DNA of 64,000 bases, from positions 3,919,707 through 3,983,706 of the forward strand of contig OZ007517.1 of assembly GCA_963931865.1 (NCBI GenBank). Direction: 5' to 3'. Below the pieces are notes generated by a model, which was not told the DNA's origin, did not search any database, and worked only from the letters and a program-made list of their open reading frames with translations. Below, one piece after another: positions 30,985 to 42,867 of the stretch (its first letter is position 1; every line of letters begins with the position of its first letter). The position numbers and the translations under genes are program-made. Source of the stretch: Axinella damicornis (Eukaryota > Porifera > Demospongiae > Axinellida > Axinellidae).

Positions 30985-31370
30985 CTACACTTGTATCTGA
31001 CTTTGTATCGTTCGTACTTTAAGCCAAGAAGAAACAGTATTTAATAAGTTACTACCCCTATCAACCAGCGGGCCACCACCTTTTGTTCCAGATACTGCAG
31101 AGGAGAGACTGCATATCTGAGTGGAGGCCGTAAAATCGTAATTTTCGACTGAGAAAGCGGCGCTCAATACTAAGAAAGAAACACTGGTTTCTTGGAAACC
31201 AACACACTTCTATAACATGTACAAGGATTGTGCTGAGTATCGTAACTGTCAACTGAAGAAACAAATGTACTACCCGCCTTCAGCACCTCCTGTGTCAAAG
31301 TTTCATTAATTTTGGTGACATTTTTACAAGTGTCACAGAAGAGTGTCAGTAAAGCAAATATCATCCAATG
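30985..31370 (-). pseudogene. Minus-strand coding-like stretch conserved in block-beta copies, unrecognised
   Basis: The minus strand reads VLKAGSTFVSSVDSYDTQHN then NPCTCYRSVLVSKKPV and, in another frame, AAFSVENYDFTASTQICSL and NTVSSWLKVRTIQSQIQV. The same readings recur at 36050-36440, 44750-45030 and, for the last part, inverted at 42765-42867. Conservation suggests a former gene or element-coded protein. Frameshifts differ between copies. Confidence 0.4.
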
Positions 31371-31574
31371 CTACATAGGTGCTGCCAAGTAGTGATAGGT
31401 AAGATAGCGTTTGGAATGGGCTTGGATTCACCTCCTAAAGTTTAAAATGTGATACATTGGAGGCCTTCATCGGACATCAAGTCTTATGTACAAGAAATCG
31501 GACACTTTGGACATGATGGGAAGTTTTATCTATTAATCCTTTCGAGAAACGACCGCACTCCTGGACAATCTTGC

Positions 31575-32345
31575 TGTTAGTTTATCCGGGCCAGGGGCTC
31601 TTGTCAAAGACATAAACAACCTTCGCGAGCCAAGTTTTACCACCAGATGCGAAGGCAAGAATTGGGTGCAATGGAATCAACTGTGTCGTCGTTGACTCTT
31701 TGGGGTGCGCAGTGCTTAACGAATAGCATATGTTGCGGGAAGTATTATATGATTGCACCTGGTGGGAGGGGGTCGGTGGTGATGCTCCAGAAATGTATTG
31801 GCCCCTTTGTGTGAAACTTTACTGTAGTTGCCTGAGTGGGCATCGAGAATTCGATTCCTGATGGTACTATCTGGGCTAGAGGCTCTTGTCAAAGACATTA
31901 ACAACCTTTGCGAGCCAGGTATTTATCACCAGATGCAAGAACTGGATGCGAAGGAATCAACTGTGTCGACGTTTATTCTTTGGGGTGCACCCCTCTAATA
32001 CAGGTGCTCTCATTTTGAGGGTGTATGTACCTTTTTTTTTACTTTGAGTGAAACTTGCTTTAGTTGCCTGAGTGGGCCTTCATTGTGTGTGTTTACTTAT
32101 TGCCTGAGTAGGCATTGAGAATTACATCATAATACTTTTAGTTGCCTGAGCAGGCATTGAGAATTACTTTTATTATACTATACTTTTAGTTGCCTGAGTT
32201 TGTCATGGATGGACAATCTTGCTGTTAGTTTATCGGGCCAGGGGCTCTTGTCAAAGACATAAACAACCTTCGCGAGCCAGGTATCTATCACCAGATGCAA
32301 AAGCAAGAACTGGATGCGAAGGAATCAAGTGTCGACGTTTATTCT
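31575..32345. repeat. Interspersed local repeats
   Basis: GGGGCTCTTGTCAAAGACAT through the CCAGATGC block occurs three times (near 31595, 31882 and 32241). TTGCCTGAGTGGGCAT-like units occur five times between 31829 and 32200. Confidence 0.8.
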
Positions 32346-32379
32346 TTGGGGTGCACCCCTCTAATACAGGTGCTCTCAT

Positions 32380-32610
32380 TTGTCTTGGACTACAACCATG
32401 CAGTGGACCATGTCCGCCATTATTCAAACTCAATGATAAAGTTTGGATCATTTGCACCTGTTAAGGTGGAGTCCAAGTTGCAATTGCACATACGCTGTTA
32501 AGGTGGAGTCCAAGGTATCCCTTGCAATTGCACATACGCACATTCAGCTATGCATAATTCCTCTTCCATACTATCTCTATAGCTAAGATACATCAAAGCA
32601 TCGGTTGGGG
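32380..32610. repeat. Duplicated segment shared with 54775-55615
   Basis: TTGGACTACAACCATG, CCGCCATTATTCAAACTCAA and TTGCAATTGCACATACG appear in the same order in the later segment, where the two parts are about 660 bp further apart. Confidence 0.75.
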
Positions 32611-33310
32611 TTCTCAACATTTGAGTGGTGGCGGACTACTTTTGGCTTGATTCTCTTGCCTTACCTGTACCGGTACCTCCAAACTCATCAACATAATTAT
32701 TAGCATTCCAATAAACATGTAAACCTGTAATAATGCTGTAAAACATTACAAGCAGACATGTTCTCATGTACAAATCCTGTTAAATATAGAAAAACTGTAT
32801 GGCCGAGTTTTCTACATGTAGAAAACCCACAATGTGATCACTATGGCATTTAGTAATGAACGCTACCACACAGAGTGCATCTAACTTAGGCCACTACTGT
32901 CTACACTCTGCAGTATCACATTTCATAACTATTTCAACACATATGTAAGTAACTATGTTGAGCACATCCTTCATGAATAAACCATATGCAGGAATGTCTG
33001 TACATGCGCACAGACACATTTATGGAGAAGGAGGAGATGGTTGCAATAGTCCTTGGAAGTGCCCAGGCCCCCCTGGGAAGCGCACAGGCCCTCCAGAAAG
33101 TACTCAGCCCTCCCAGAAAGCACCCAGCCCAAGTCCCTCCAGGAAGCGCCCAGGCCTCCCAGAAAGTGCCCAGGACCCAGCCCCCCAGGAAGTGTTGAAG
33201 GTGTCCCCTCTGAACTGACTTTCTCCAGTTCCCAAATAAAAGCCTGCATTGAGGCTGGTGGGTATGGGTTCGGAAGAAACCTGCAAAGGAGCTCCAACAG
33301 CAACCACATT
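32611..33310. other. No gene recognised
   Basis: The interval 33040-33210 is Pro/Ser-rich in its plus frames (GPPGKRTGPPESTQPSQK) because of repeated CCCAGGCC.CC.AGAAA.. units. No family resemblance. Confidence 0.35.
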
Positions 33311-33967
33311 CGTCATTGACCCGATCCAACCCATCAACCTGATCCAACCCGTCAACTCGATCCAACCCATGGACCCGATGCAACCCATGGACCCGATGTA
33401 ACCCATGGACCCGATGCAACCCATGGACCTGATGTAACCCATGGACACATTGACCGATCCAACCCATGGACCCATCGACCGATCCAACCCATCAACCGGA
33501 TCCAACCCATCGACCTGATGCAACCTGCCGACCAGACGGAACCTATCCACCAGATGCAACCCATTGATCCGATCAAACCCATCGACCTGATCAACCCATC
33601 GACCCCATCAACCTGATCCAACCCATCGACCCGATGCAACCTGCCGACCTGATGCAACCTGCCGACCTGATGCAACCAGCCGACCTGATGCAACCTATCA
33701 ACCAGATGCAACCCATCGACCTAATCCAACCCATCGACCTGATCCAACCCATCGACCCGATGCAACCTGTCAACCTGATGCAACCTGCCGACCTATCAAC
33801 CAGATGCAACCCATTGACCCGATGCAACCTCCCGACCTGATGCAACTCATTGACCCGATGCAACCTGCCGACTCTCTCACACCGGTCGACCCTCCTCCAA
33901 GAAAACAGTACCACACAAGGTCTATTCCTCTGTTTGCAATTCAAAGAGCTACACAAAAGCTGGGAGG
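33310..33967 (+). pseudogene. Hexapeptide-repeat exon, copy 1 (block alpha), with stops
   Basis: Tandem 18-bp units such as GATGCAACCCATCGACCT encode (M/I)QP(I/A)D(L/P). They run into DSLTPVDPPPRKQYHTRS and AIQRATQKLGG at 33967. The 5' units contain TAA stops (GATGTAACCC). The equivalent splice donor in the copies at 41508 and 43942 is a perfect GTAAGT; here it is GTGATT. Probably a broken exon of a duplicated gene with a low-complexity repeat domain. Confidence 0.6.
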
Positions 33968-34054
33968 TGATTAAGATCTTATAGGTAACATGTGGTTATT
34001 GTAGTTGGTTAATACAGCAGTGTGTGTGTTTTTCAACACAATTCCAAAATGCAG

Positions 34055-34391
34055 TTTGGCTCAGCAATTACCTTCTGCTATGCACAAGGACAATGTGTCG
34101 CAGTTTTGGATGTATTTGAAAACTGGTGAAGGCCCTCTTAATTCCCCACGTCATCCCGCTGGCCACCGCGGAAAAGGCCCAGGCGGCAGCAGACTTGAAG
34201 ATCCAACAACTGCAGCAGGAGGTCATCTCCTTGAAAAGGGAGATTGACCTCCAAGACAAGAAGCACACTGGTGAGATGAATGCCTTGAAAGACCAGATAA
34301 GCCAGGGGGGACCAGGACTGGGCGGAAGAGGCGGAGGGAACCCGAGGAGCCAACTACATCTAAGCGCTCTCGGCCCACGACAGCAGTACTA
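34055..34391 (+). pseudogene. Coiled-coil exon, copy 1 (block alpha)
   Basis: After a TTTCAACACAATTCC..GCAG acceptor the frames contain HKDNVSQFWMYL and AQAAADLKIQQLQQEVISLK-REIDLQDKKH, a clear coiled coil. A two-base loss near AAAACTGG shifts the frame relative to the copy at 41597, where the segment reads LNKLVKALLIPHVIPLAATE before the coil. No family is recognised. Confidence 0.5.
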
Positions 34392-34936
34392 AATGACTTC
34401 GTCTTCAAAGTGAAGAAACTTTCTTTGTCGCTGAAGACTGTCGCTGTACCGACCTCTTCTATAGTGACCAAATGCGTGCACATTCCACTAAAACATTTTT
34501 TTTTCGTAGTGAAAAGAATAATGGATACTACAGTGTATATACATGTAATGGGTGAATGCACTGAAACTCTTGTATGAAAAATAAAATATATATGTAAGGT
34601 ATGGTACAGAGAGTCAGTTTAGGTGACCTTCCACCAGCTGAAGGTCAATTGGGCACTCGGTGGCTGGGTGCCCCACTAAAACACTTTGATTAAAGGTATC
34701 CTAACGGTAAAGGGGTATGGTATGTGCTATATACCCTAAATAGAAAGTATCTTTGCAGTACAATTATCATTTTCAGCCAGTGCTGCAGACTACTGTTTTC
34801 CTCAGGGAGCTATACCCTCCGTTGAGTGTGGGGCTTTGTACCGAACAACAGACAACGTTTCAAGTAAAATGAAAGTCAGAAGATGCTGTGAAGTGCAGAG
34901 CTGCAATCTAGAGACGGTACAGAACAGATTCCCATA

Positions 34937-35608
34937 CAGAGGTAATTATTGCAGTCGGACATCGGCCAATTTCCGCTCAATAGTCGCACGTGGCTGAGCG
35001 TTTCCGTTTTCACACAGACAAAATGGCCGCCCAAAGAAAGTGTGTTTGTACCAGCTGCAGCCAAGCCTCAGCAAAGAAAGTAAAGCGTCAAAGTAGGAGT
35101 GTCAACCTTTGAGAAATGGCAGCGTGAGTTTGAACGGGAGTATCAGGGTCTCCTATGGTTGCGGTGTGACAAAGATGAGGCGAATCGATCGTTAGTGGCT
35201 ACCGTTGTATTGTGAAGTGTGCCGACGGTTTAAGGATCGTATTCAAGGCATGCGGAATTTCTCCCCAGCCTGGCTGACTGGTTCTACTAACCATGGACCA
35301 TGCAAAGAGCGAGCAGCATGTCGCTTCTATGGCGCGCTTGCAGGAGGAACGTGCGAAGGCTCAGGACATGCCCACTTCTTCGTATGCACCAATCGCACGC
35401 TCGCTAGCGGTGCTGGACGACCTTGAGAAAGAGAGAGTCAAACGTAAATTTGAAATCTGCTTCGTTTATGTCTTCGTTTTAGCCAAGGGTACCAACCATA
35501 GCCTTTACTATATTTGATGTAAAATTGTGTTGTCAGACCATGTCCTAGCATTATTAAACTTGGTCTGACATATTGGCAGTCCATCCACAAAAATTATAAT
35601 TACCTCTG
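34937..35608 (+). mobile_element. hAT-like element (672 bp) carrying an N-terminal zinc-finger fragment
   Basis: The termini CAGAGGTAATTAT and ATAATTACCTCTG fit the hAT end pattern. CCATA is duplicated outside (34932-34936 and 35609-35613). The sister segment at 42455-42465 shows the unoccupied site. The interior reads, with frameshifts, VTFEKWQREFEREYQGLLWL, YCEVCRRFKDRIQGMRNFSP, DHAKSEQHVASMARLQEER and YAPIARSLAVLDDLEKERVK-RKFEICFV, the N-terminal BED/TTF-type zinc finger seen in hAT transposase and ZNF862-like proteins. The catalytic part is missing. Confidence 0.85.
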
Positions 35609-35654
35609 CCATATGGCACGAAAATAGTTTTGGGATTATGTGATGGCAGTGTGA

Positions 35655-35914
35655 TGACTTTCATGCTCCGAGAGGATGCAGTGGGAGCAGTTCCCAAAAA
35701 CACGCCTGCCAGTGAGCACTATTCCCTGTATTGGCTTCAAGAGGTGGAGTACACTCTAAAGATACCGACAAGTGACTACTCAACTGTTCTGAAAACTGCA
35801 AACACATTCAAGTATGTTTCAGCAATGCACCATGATGGAGCAACTGCAACAAAGAAATGGTCGGAAAAACTCTTGCACAAGGACAGTGAGCACAGCGATG
35901 TTGTTATTGTATAA
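35655..35914 (+). CDS. Exon-like open stretch, block beta copy 2, unrecognised
   Basis: The frame LREDAVGAVPKNTPASEHYS then LYWLQEVEYTLKIPTSDYST and so on to HSDVVIV-stop is intact here and nearly identical to 30590-30848. The hAT element sits directly upstream. No function is recognised. Confidence 0.4.
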
Positions 35915-37110
35915 ATCCTATGTAGTAGCGAGTATCTTGCAGTAGTATTACTCATTTCAGGAGCCAGTGGCCATACTTGAAATGATCTTCATAAAAAGAG
36001 AACTTTACTTTTTATTACTGATAATGTTGTCCAGTTTGTGCAGTACAGGTACATACTACACTTGTATCTGACTTTGTATCGTTCGTACTTTAAGCCAAGA
36101 AGAAACAGTATTTAATAAGTTACTACCCCTATCAACCAGCGGGCCACCACCTTTTGTTCCAGATACTGCAGAGGAGAGACTGCGTATCCGAGTGGAGACC
36201 GTAAAATCGTAATTTTCGACTGAGAAAGCGGCGCTCAATACTAAGAAAGAAACACAGGTTTCTTGGAAACCAACACACTTCTATAACATGTACAAGGATT
36301 GTGCTGAGTATTGTAACTGTCAACTGAAGAAACAAATGTACTACCCGCCTTCAGCACCTCCTGTGTCAAAGTTTCATTAATTTTGGTGACATTTTTACAA
36401 GTGTCACAGAAGAGTCAGTAAAGCAAATATAATCCAATGCTACATAGGTGCTGCCAAGTGGTGGTAGGTAAGATAGCGTTTGGAATGGGCTTGGATTCAC
36501 CTCCTAATGTTTAAAATGTGATACATTGGAGGCCTTCATCGGACATCAAGTCTTATGTACAAGAAATCGGACACTTTGGACATGATGGGAAGTTTCATCT
36601 ATTAATCCTTTTTGCCAAAAGCAAAGCTGGACATGCCACTGACAATACAATCGTGTATACCAAGAACAATGAAATAATGTCGTAGGAAAGTGCTGCAGGA
36701 TCTGACTGTTGATACTGTACAGATCGTGTATGCTGTGACATCTGCAAACCCATTTGTAAATTTCTCAACTGTGGGTCAATTATGAGTACGATTGTAACTG
36801 ATTATGTAACATGTCCTGCTGTCATTATTGATGGGATCTCACTGCTAATGTGAAGCTATGTTAGCCAGACACAGCTACGTACATAGCTGGACCCGCCATG
36901 TGGAAGTCCTGTGAAATAATGCTGGCGAACTTCTGCCATTACATCATTAATATGCAGCTGCAAACAAAATGTTGCAAAGAGTGCATGTATGGGGATGAGA
37001 AACTATTTTACTGATACAAGCAGCCAATACTTAGAAGAGTTACACAAGAAGTCTCACAATGGCGACGACAGAAAGTGCAGACTCTTCCCCTGGTCAGCAA
37101 ACTGAACCTC
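35915..37110. repeat. Duplicated segment, paralogous to 30850-31545 and 44715-45710
   Basis: The order and content match block beta. The tail (36880-37105) parallels 45473-45709, where the plus strand reads ISFTDTSSQYLEKLHKKSHD and CRLFPWSAN-stop; in the first copy this frame is damaged. Confidence 0.75.
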
Positions 37111-38440
37111 TCATATCCATGCATCCATGTGTGCACAGTTAATGTGAAACTCATAACCCCCCACAATCACTTACTGACTGTAGAAAGTCTACGGCCTTTA
37201 AGTCAGCTTTAAAATGTCTTTGTTTAAGTTAAATTAAGTACTCTGTTGTACTCTTCGTATGTCTTGTCTTGCCTGTTTTATCTTTTTTGTTGTTGTTTCT
37301 TTTTCCCTGTATCTGCATTTGTTTATTTATTTATTTTTTCTCTGTATCACCTTATTTCTTTGTTCTGGGGAGGTTCTCACTAGCCATCAGTTTGCTATCT
37401 GCCAACCCATATGTAGCTATGCAAATAGCAACATTAAAGTTTTCATAGAGAAACAAACCCTCTAAATGTTTGCTGAGATTCAAGGGAGACATCATCATCA
37501 TTTCATAACAGCAGACTCAATCGCTTTGAACTAAATCGCAAGTTAAAGAAAACTCAATTAACAGCAACATGACAATCAATGAAGATGTCTTATTGTGGTT
37601 AATTAACCTACTTAACATGAGGGTGTTTCTCACCGCACAGAGCAACCAATTATCCTCTGCCTACTTGTTGCAAAGTTGCGCTGTGAATGGCATTTATTTC
37701 TTTCATGTATTCAGTGTGTAATTCTTTGAGCATTTGGTCTATTTAGTTGTGCATTCAGCGGGTGGTTCCTTTTTGTATCCAGTGTGGTTAAGATCTTGTG
37801 TATTGATTATTCTGGGCATTGATTCTTTTGCGAATTGTATCCTGTATGCTTTTGTGTATTGATCCTTTTGTATCGAACTTTGTGGTATATGTAGCCCGGC
37901 AGAACTCTTGTTCTGTGGCCAGCACCTTTGAACTCTGCAAAGATTCGGCCTCGCCTTACGACTATTGCGATTTTTGTATAAAAGTGGATGTGTGATTGTA
38001 GTGCAGTGTCAGTGTAGGTCGTGGTGCAAGTGTTGTGTGAGAAAAAGTGTATGAAAATTCTAAGTCAATCGTTCAGCTTCGCTACACTATATACTCCAAG
38101 CACGAAGCTGAGAGAAGACGACTTACGGTCAGTGTGTTCGCAAAGTAGAGCATGGCTCCTTCACTTCTGTGAACTGTTGCACCCCCATGGCTGGATGTAT
38201 AAATATGTATGTGGCACTTTTGAACTGCACACGCAGTGGGATTCTAGGCGAACTAGGTTGGATGTCAATAAGGCACACATCCAAAGAAAGCATACTAGCA
38301 TTCAGGAGAAGACTGGACAACTGCCTTACAGGATTAAAATGCTTACTTGTGTGATATGTTAAGCTGCACATTCCATTGGTTTGACCCTTTGAAGATGCAC
38401 ACAGCATTGCAGTACGGTACGTACATTCATCCAAAGTCAG
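37111..38440. other. No gene recognised; pyrimidine-rich and TTGTAT-rich
   Basis: A T/C-rich stretch (37260-37380) is followed by repeated TTGTGTATTGAT.-type words. A TATAAAAG box stands at 37977-37984, followed by AG/TG-rich sequence. The segment 38095-38345 parallels 46000-46070 and 46820-47010. Confidence 0.35.
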
Positions 38441-39310
38441 AATGCATTCATTGCATGATATGCATGGACGTCACACATTGAGTCAACCTAGACAGGCAAC
38501 AACTTTGCTGCAGCTGTAAAGATTGGTCCATGATCAGCAGATTGAGATCTAGTACACCCATTTATTAAACCTCATTCACTCCCTCCTTCACTCCCTCCAC
38601 AGGTCCTCAGTAGTGGTGATCTACTTCTACTTCAGTCACTGCTGGATGGTCCAAGATCAGTTCTGCATATCAACATTCATGCTGGTTGGACATGATTTCG
38701 GATGAGTTTCTCAACTTCCATCACAATGCTGCATTTGTAGTCAAGTGCACAAAGAGTTGCTTCTGAAATGAACTTATTCTAACAAACAAAAGACCACCGT
38801 AGAGGTCAATAGCAAACTATGAACGCCTCTCGGCTGCAGTTAATGAACATGTAGAAGAACAGTAAAGTACTTCGACCATCGGTCCCATGTGTAACACATG
38901 GGGAATGTAAACATACACCATGCTGAATTTGTAATTCCTTTGTGTTCATTTGCAAAAAATCAACATTTCACATTACATCAAACTTCTGGGGGGGGGGGGG
39001 GGGGGGGGGGGGGACGACGACTCAAGCTGGGGTAGGGAAATCCCAGGGCGCCCAACCCCTCTGTATGACACCCTGCATTATGTCCAGGGGTATAAAAGAA
39101 CACTACATCTGTGGGGGTGTACACATAATCACTGGAATAGCCCATTGCTCTGTCAATCAGTCTGTTTACCACTGAATTAAGTGTACTACTTAGTTGAAAT
39201 TTTCACTGAGCAAAGAAGACTACTATCACACCTTCTGCAAGAAACCCAAAACAAATCCAATCCATGTGCAAGTGACTTTGGAAACACTATGATTTCTGAT
39301 CCGGTGGCAA
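38440..39310. repeat. Duplicated segment (block gamma, copy 1)
   Basis: It matches 47680-49270 closely, except that about 720 bp present there (48129-48848) is absent here. It includes the exon-like stretch from 38603 (VLSSGDLLLLQSLLDG), broken by a TGA, and a poly-G tract at 38987-39013. Confidence 0.82.
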
Positions 39311-39779
39311 ACAAAGATGCCAACCAGTGACCTCCACAACCAAGCCCTCCAGCCCGTCAAGGTCGAACTGTTACTGTACTTGCATGTGTATAGCAACTGT
39401 GTTGAGAGATGCTTATACACAATGGATAATGTATACAAGTCCTGACAAGACCATGCAGTACATGGAGTTTGTGTACATGTAGACAATTGTGATGCAAGAG
39501 TGATGTGTAAGTACAGTGCAGGTGAATAACTTATATAAGATACATGCTACAATCAATATTGGTGGTGTTGTTGCCGTATAAAATATAGGCGCTGCTTCTA
39601 CCTGGCTGAGTCAGTGATGATGAAACAGCCAGGCATCCAGCAATTTCAGCTCGTCTTCTTCCTCAATCTCCTCCGGGGGTGATTTTATGTATGTAGATTT
39701 GTTGTGGCAATGCTCTTGGGTACCTATTGTTTTCTGTGATGCCTTATAATTGGAATGTAAACCTCTCTGTTCATATCAG

Positions 39780-39927
39780 GAGGATGAAGACTTGGAGGAT
39801 GACCGCTCAGAGTATGAGCTCCACCGAGCAGAAATGGTGGCCAAAAACAAAAGGGTCCTGCTGGGCAAAGTATTCTCGCATGGGAAAGAAGATGCTTGCC
39901 ATGCTGTCTCTTATCCAGTACAGTACT
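39780..39927 (+). CDS. Exon-like acidic-YEL-basic stretch, unrecognised
   Basis: Acceptor CTGTTCATATCAG is followed by EDEDLEDDRSEYELHRAEMV then AKNKRVLLGKVFSHG, open to a possible donor ACT/GTAAGC. An acidic run, YEL and a basic stretch also occur in the exon pair at 56927-57144. The pattern is like N-terminal YE..R...I.RN motifs in uncharacterised invertebrate proteins, but I cannot name the gene. Confidence 0.45.
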
Positions 39928-40301
39928 GTAAGCAGCTACAGAATACTACACAACTAACACTCGTTCTATATGTTATCCTAATGGTTCCATTGTAGCCACA
40001 GAACAAAATCCATTGGAGAGGTGCTGCAGAGGACGATAAAAGGTTATGGCTGGGAACCGTCCCTCCTGGATTCAACCCACATTATTATTAGCATTGCAGC
40101 CCAGATGATGAGGGTTTCACACCAAACACACAATCAAGCGATGTCACCTGTGAGGTACTAGTGGAAGTATTGCAGTATTAGGAAAGCAGGGAAGCTCACA
40201 ACTACAAGGGCAGTGAAGCAGGTTGGGCTTCAAGAGGATGGAACTTGGGTTCTGGGACCTAAGCCTCTACATCAGCCCAAGTGGTGAAGACCTGGACCCA
40301 A

Positions 40302-40755
40302 CTGACTCTCACTACCTATGATGAGTCACTTGAGGGTCAGGTCCTGGTGGTGGAAGCAGCATACCTTATGCAAGCACAGAAGATAACTCCAGATCTGATC
40401 ACAATGTTTCAATTTCGTATACGGCACTACTACACCCAGGTGTCATCTCTGAGTACCTCCAAAAGGAGCTCACTCTGGGTTGTATGCTAGGCCCGTTTAG
40501 CAACTTGGAAGCACTGCCACAACTCCATATTAGGAGGAAGGGGAGGTGAGAGGGGGCCTCTACTATCCCTACACGCGCGGCCATGCTCCTGGGCGAGGAG
40601 GGTTCCGTAATGGTATCAATGTTAATGGAGCGATACTCAAGTTAACAGGTTCGGGGTGATCCCACAAGGCCTTAACACATGGAAGTGGAGGCTTATCACT
40701 GATTTGTCTTACCCCCATGGCCACAGCGTCAACGATGGCATTGAACTGTAGGCTG
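40302..40755 (+). pseudogene. DIRS/Ngaro-like retroelement remnant: gag tail joined to RT start
   Basis: ESLEGQVLVVEAAYLMQAQK matches the gag-like protein of tyrosine-recombinase retroelements. About 40 bases after ITPDLITM it runs into the RT entry region: HPGVISEYLQKELTLGCMLG-PF and, after an insertion, VNRFGVIPQG..KWRLITDLSYPHGHSVND. Most of gag and the rest of RT are missing, so this is an internal-deletion remnant. The family assignment is from memory of invertebrate DIRS-like proteins. Confidence 0.7.
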
Positions 40756-40794
40756 TACAAGCATAAACAGTGTCCATCTAGCGTCTCAAAGAGT

Positions 40795-41045
40795 ACAGTG
40801 CATTCACATCGTTGCGGATATTGTATACCTATCTGTTTATGGCAGGTGACTTTTCCCAAAGTGTATCAGAACTGCTTGGTTCACACAAACACTCATGCAA
40901 TCATATTCTATTGATTGAAGGGAGTGACCTGATCCAGGCCAATATGACTTGACTACAGCAAATGTCATACTATTAGAAACTTGCTGTACAGAGCTAATGA
41001 TATTGCCTGCTAATGCTTTTTCATCCATGCACACTGTCAATATGA
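40795..41045. repeat. Dispersed repeat, inverted copy of 27700-27970
   Basis: The reverse complement shares long identical words with 27700-27970. It directly follows the DIRS-like remnant. Confidence 0.8.
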
Positions 41046-41344
41046 TATGGGAGAGGTATATGTGATCTGCTTTGATAGATGGAGTGAAGATCATTGGTGT
41101 GATTATTATTTTTTTCCAAGTGTGGAAATGGTTGGATGACTGGTACTGGTCCAAGTGGTTGACGTTAATTGGAATAAGCTTGTCACTTCTGATTTGACTT
41201 TCTTCAAACAGCATTGCACTACAAAGTTCTTTTTGAACGTCTCGAATGGTTGGGGTAGACCACATGTGAACAAACTTCGGACTCCTTTTGACCATGTAAT
41301 ATAATGAAACAGTCTTTGTATCTATAAACGAAGTTTAATGTAGT

Positions 41345-41508
41345 TAAACCTATCAACCAGATGCAACCCATCGACCCGATCCAACCCATCGACCCGATGC
41401 AACCTGCCGACCTGATGCAACTCATCGACCCGATGCAACCTGCCGACTCTCTCACACCAGTCGACCCTCCTCCGCTTGCTATTCAAAGAGCTACACAAAA
41501 GCTAGGAG
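41345..41508 (+). CDS. Hexapeptide-repeat exon, copy 2 (block alpha)
   Basis: About six QP(I/A)D units lead into DSLTPVDPPPLAIQRATQKL-G and a perfect donor GGAG/GTAAGT. The RKQYHTRS segment of the other copies is deleted in frame. No stops are present. Confidence 0.45.
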
Positions 41509-41596
41509 GTAAGTAAGATCTTATAGGTAACATGTGACTGAATTAGTTGGTTAATACAGCAGTGTGTGTGTTTTTCAACACAATTCCAAATTGCAG

Positions 41597-41911
41597 TCTG
41601 GCTCAGCAATTACCTTCTGCTATGCACAAGGACAATGTGTCACAGTTTTGGATGTATTTGAACAAACTGGTGAAGGCCCTCTTAATTCCCCACGTCATCC
41701 CGCTGGCCGCCACGGAAAAGGCCCAGGCGGCAGCAGACTTGAAGATCCAACAACTGCAGCAGGAGGTAATCTCCTTGAAAAGGGAGATTGACCTCCAAGA
41801 CAAGAAGCACACCAGTTGGTGAGATTAATGCCTTGAAAGACCAGATGAGCCTGGGGGACCAGGACTGGGCGGAAGAGGCGGAGGGAACCCGAGGAACCAA
41901 CTACATCTAAG
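41597..41911 (+). CDS. Coiled-coil exon, copy 2 (block alpha)
   Basis: Acceptor TTCCAAATTGCAG is followed by an open frame LAQQLPSAMHKDNVSQFWMY then LNKLVKALLIPHVIPLAATE and the coiled coil LKIQQLQQEVISLKREIDLQ. It stops at TGGTGA, after which the remaining frame (EINALKDQMSLGDQDWAEEAE) resumes, so one stop or small frame change separates them. It ends near TAA at 41908. The join phase to the preceding exon is unresolved. Confidence 0.45.
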
Positions 41912-42507
41912 CACTCTCGGCCCACGACAGCAGTATTAAATGACTTCGTCTTCAAAGTGAAGAAACTTTCTTTGTCGCTGAAGACTGTCGCTGTACCGAC
42001 CTCTTCTATAGTGACCAAGTGCGTGCACATTCCACTAAAACATTTTTTTTTCGTAGTGAAAAGAATAATGGATAATACAGTGTATATACATGTAATGGGT
42101 GAATGTACTAAAACTCTTGTATGAAAAAGAAAAATATATATGAAAGGTATGGTACAGAGAGTTAGTTTAGGTGACCTTCCACCAGCTGAAGTCAATTGGG
42201 CACTTGGTGGCTGGGTGCCCCACTAAAACATTCCCTTTTGATTAAAGGTATCCTAACGGTAGAGGGGTATGGTATATGCTACCGTAAATAGAAAGTATCT
42301 TTGCAGTACAATTATCATTTTCAGCCAGTGCTGCAGACTACTGTTTTCCTCAGGGAGCTATACCCTCCGTTGAGTGTGGAGCTTTGTGCTGAACAACAGA
42401 CAACGTTTCAAGTAAAATGAAGGTCAGAAGATGCTGTGAAGTACAGAACAGATTCCCATACGGCACGAAAAGAGTTTTGGGATTATGTGATGGCAGTGTG
42501 CTGACTT

Positions 42508-42867
42508 TCATGCTCCGAGAGGATGCAGTGGGAGCAGTTCTCAAAACCACGCCTGCCAGTGAGCACTATTCCCTGTTTTGGAAGCTTCAAGAGGTGGAGT
42601 ACACTCTAAAGATACCGACAAGTGACTACTCAACTGTTCTGAAAATTGCAAACACATTCTTCAGCAATGCACCATGATGGAGCAACTGCAACAAAGAAAT
42701 GGTCGGAAAAACTCTTGCACAAGGACAGTGAGCACAGCAATGTTGTTATTGTATAAATCCTATGTAGTAACTTATTAAATACTGTTTCTTCTTGGCTTAA
42801 AGTACGAACGATACAAAGTCAGATACAAGTGCAGTATGTACCTGTACTGCACAAACTGGACAACCTA
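42508..42867 (+). pseudogene. Block beta copy 3: damaged and partly inverted
   Basis: LREDAVGAVLKTTPASEHYS is followed by an extra codon, and ten bases are lost after AACACATTC, breaking the frame. From about 42765 to 42867 the sequence is the reverse complement of 36026-36125, so a local inversion has occurred. Confidence 0.75.

Noticed and set aside
33352..33956. Minus-strand frames rich in DQVGRLHRVDGLDRV through the hexapeptide repeat
   Set aside because: Opposite-strand reading of the 18-bp minisatellite; the plus strand has the conserved tail and donor.
37977..37984. TATAAAAG as a promoter TATA box
   Set aside because: A single motif with no recognisable gene start downstream; noted only in the regional entry.
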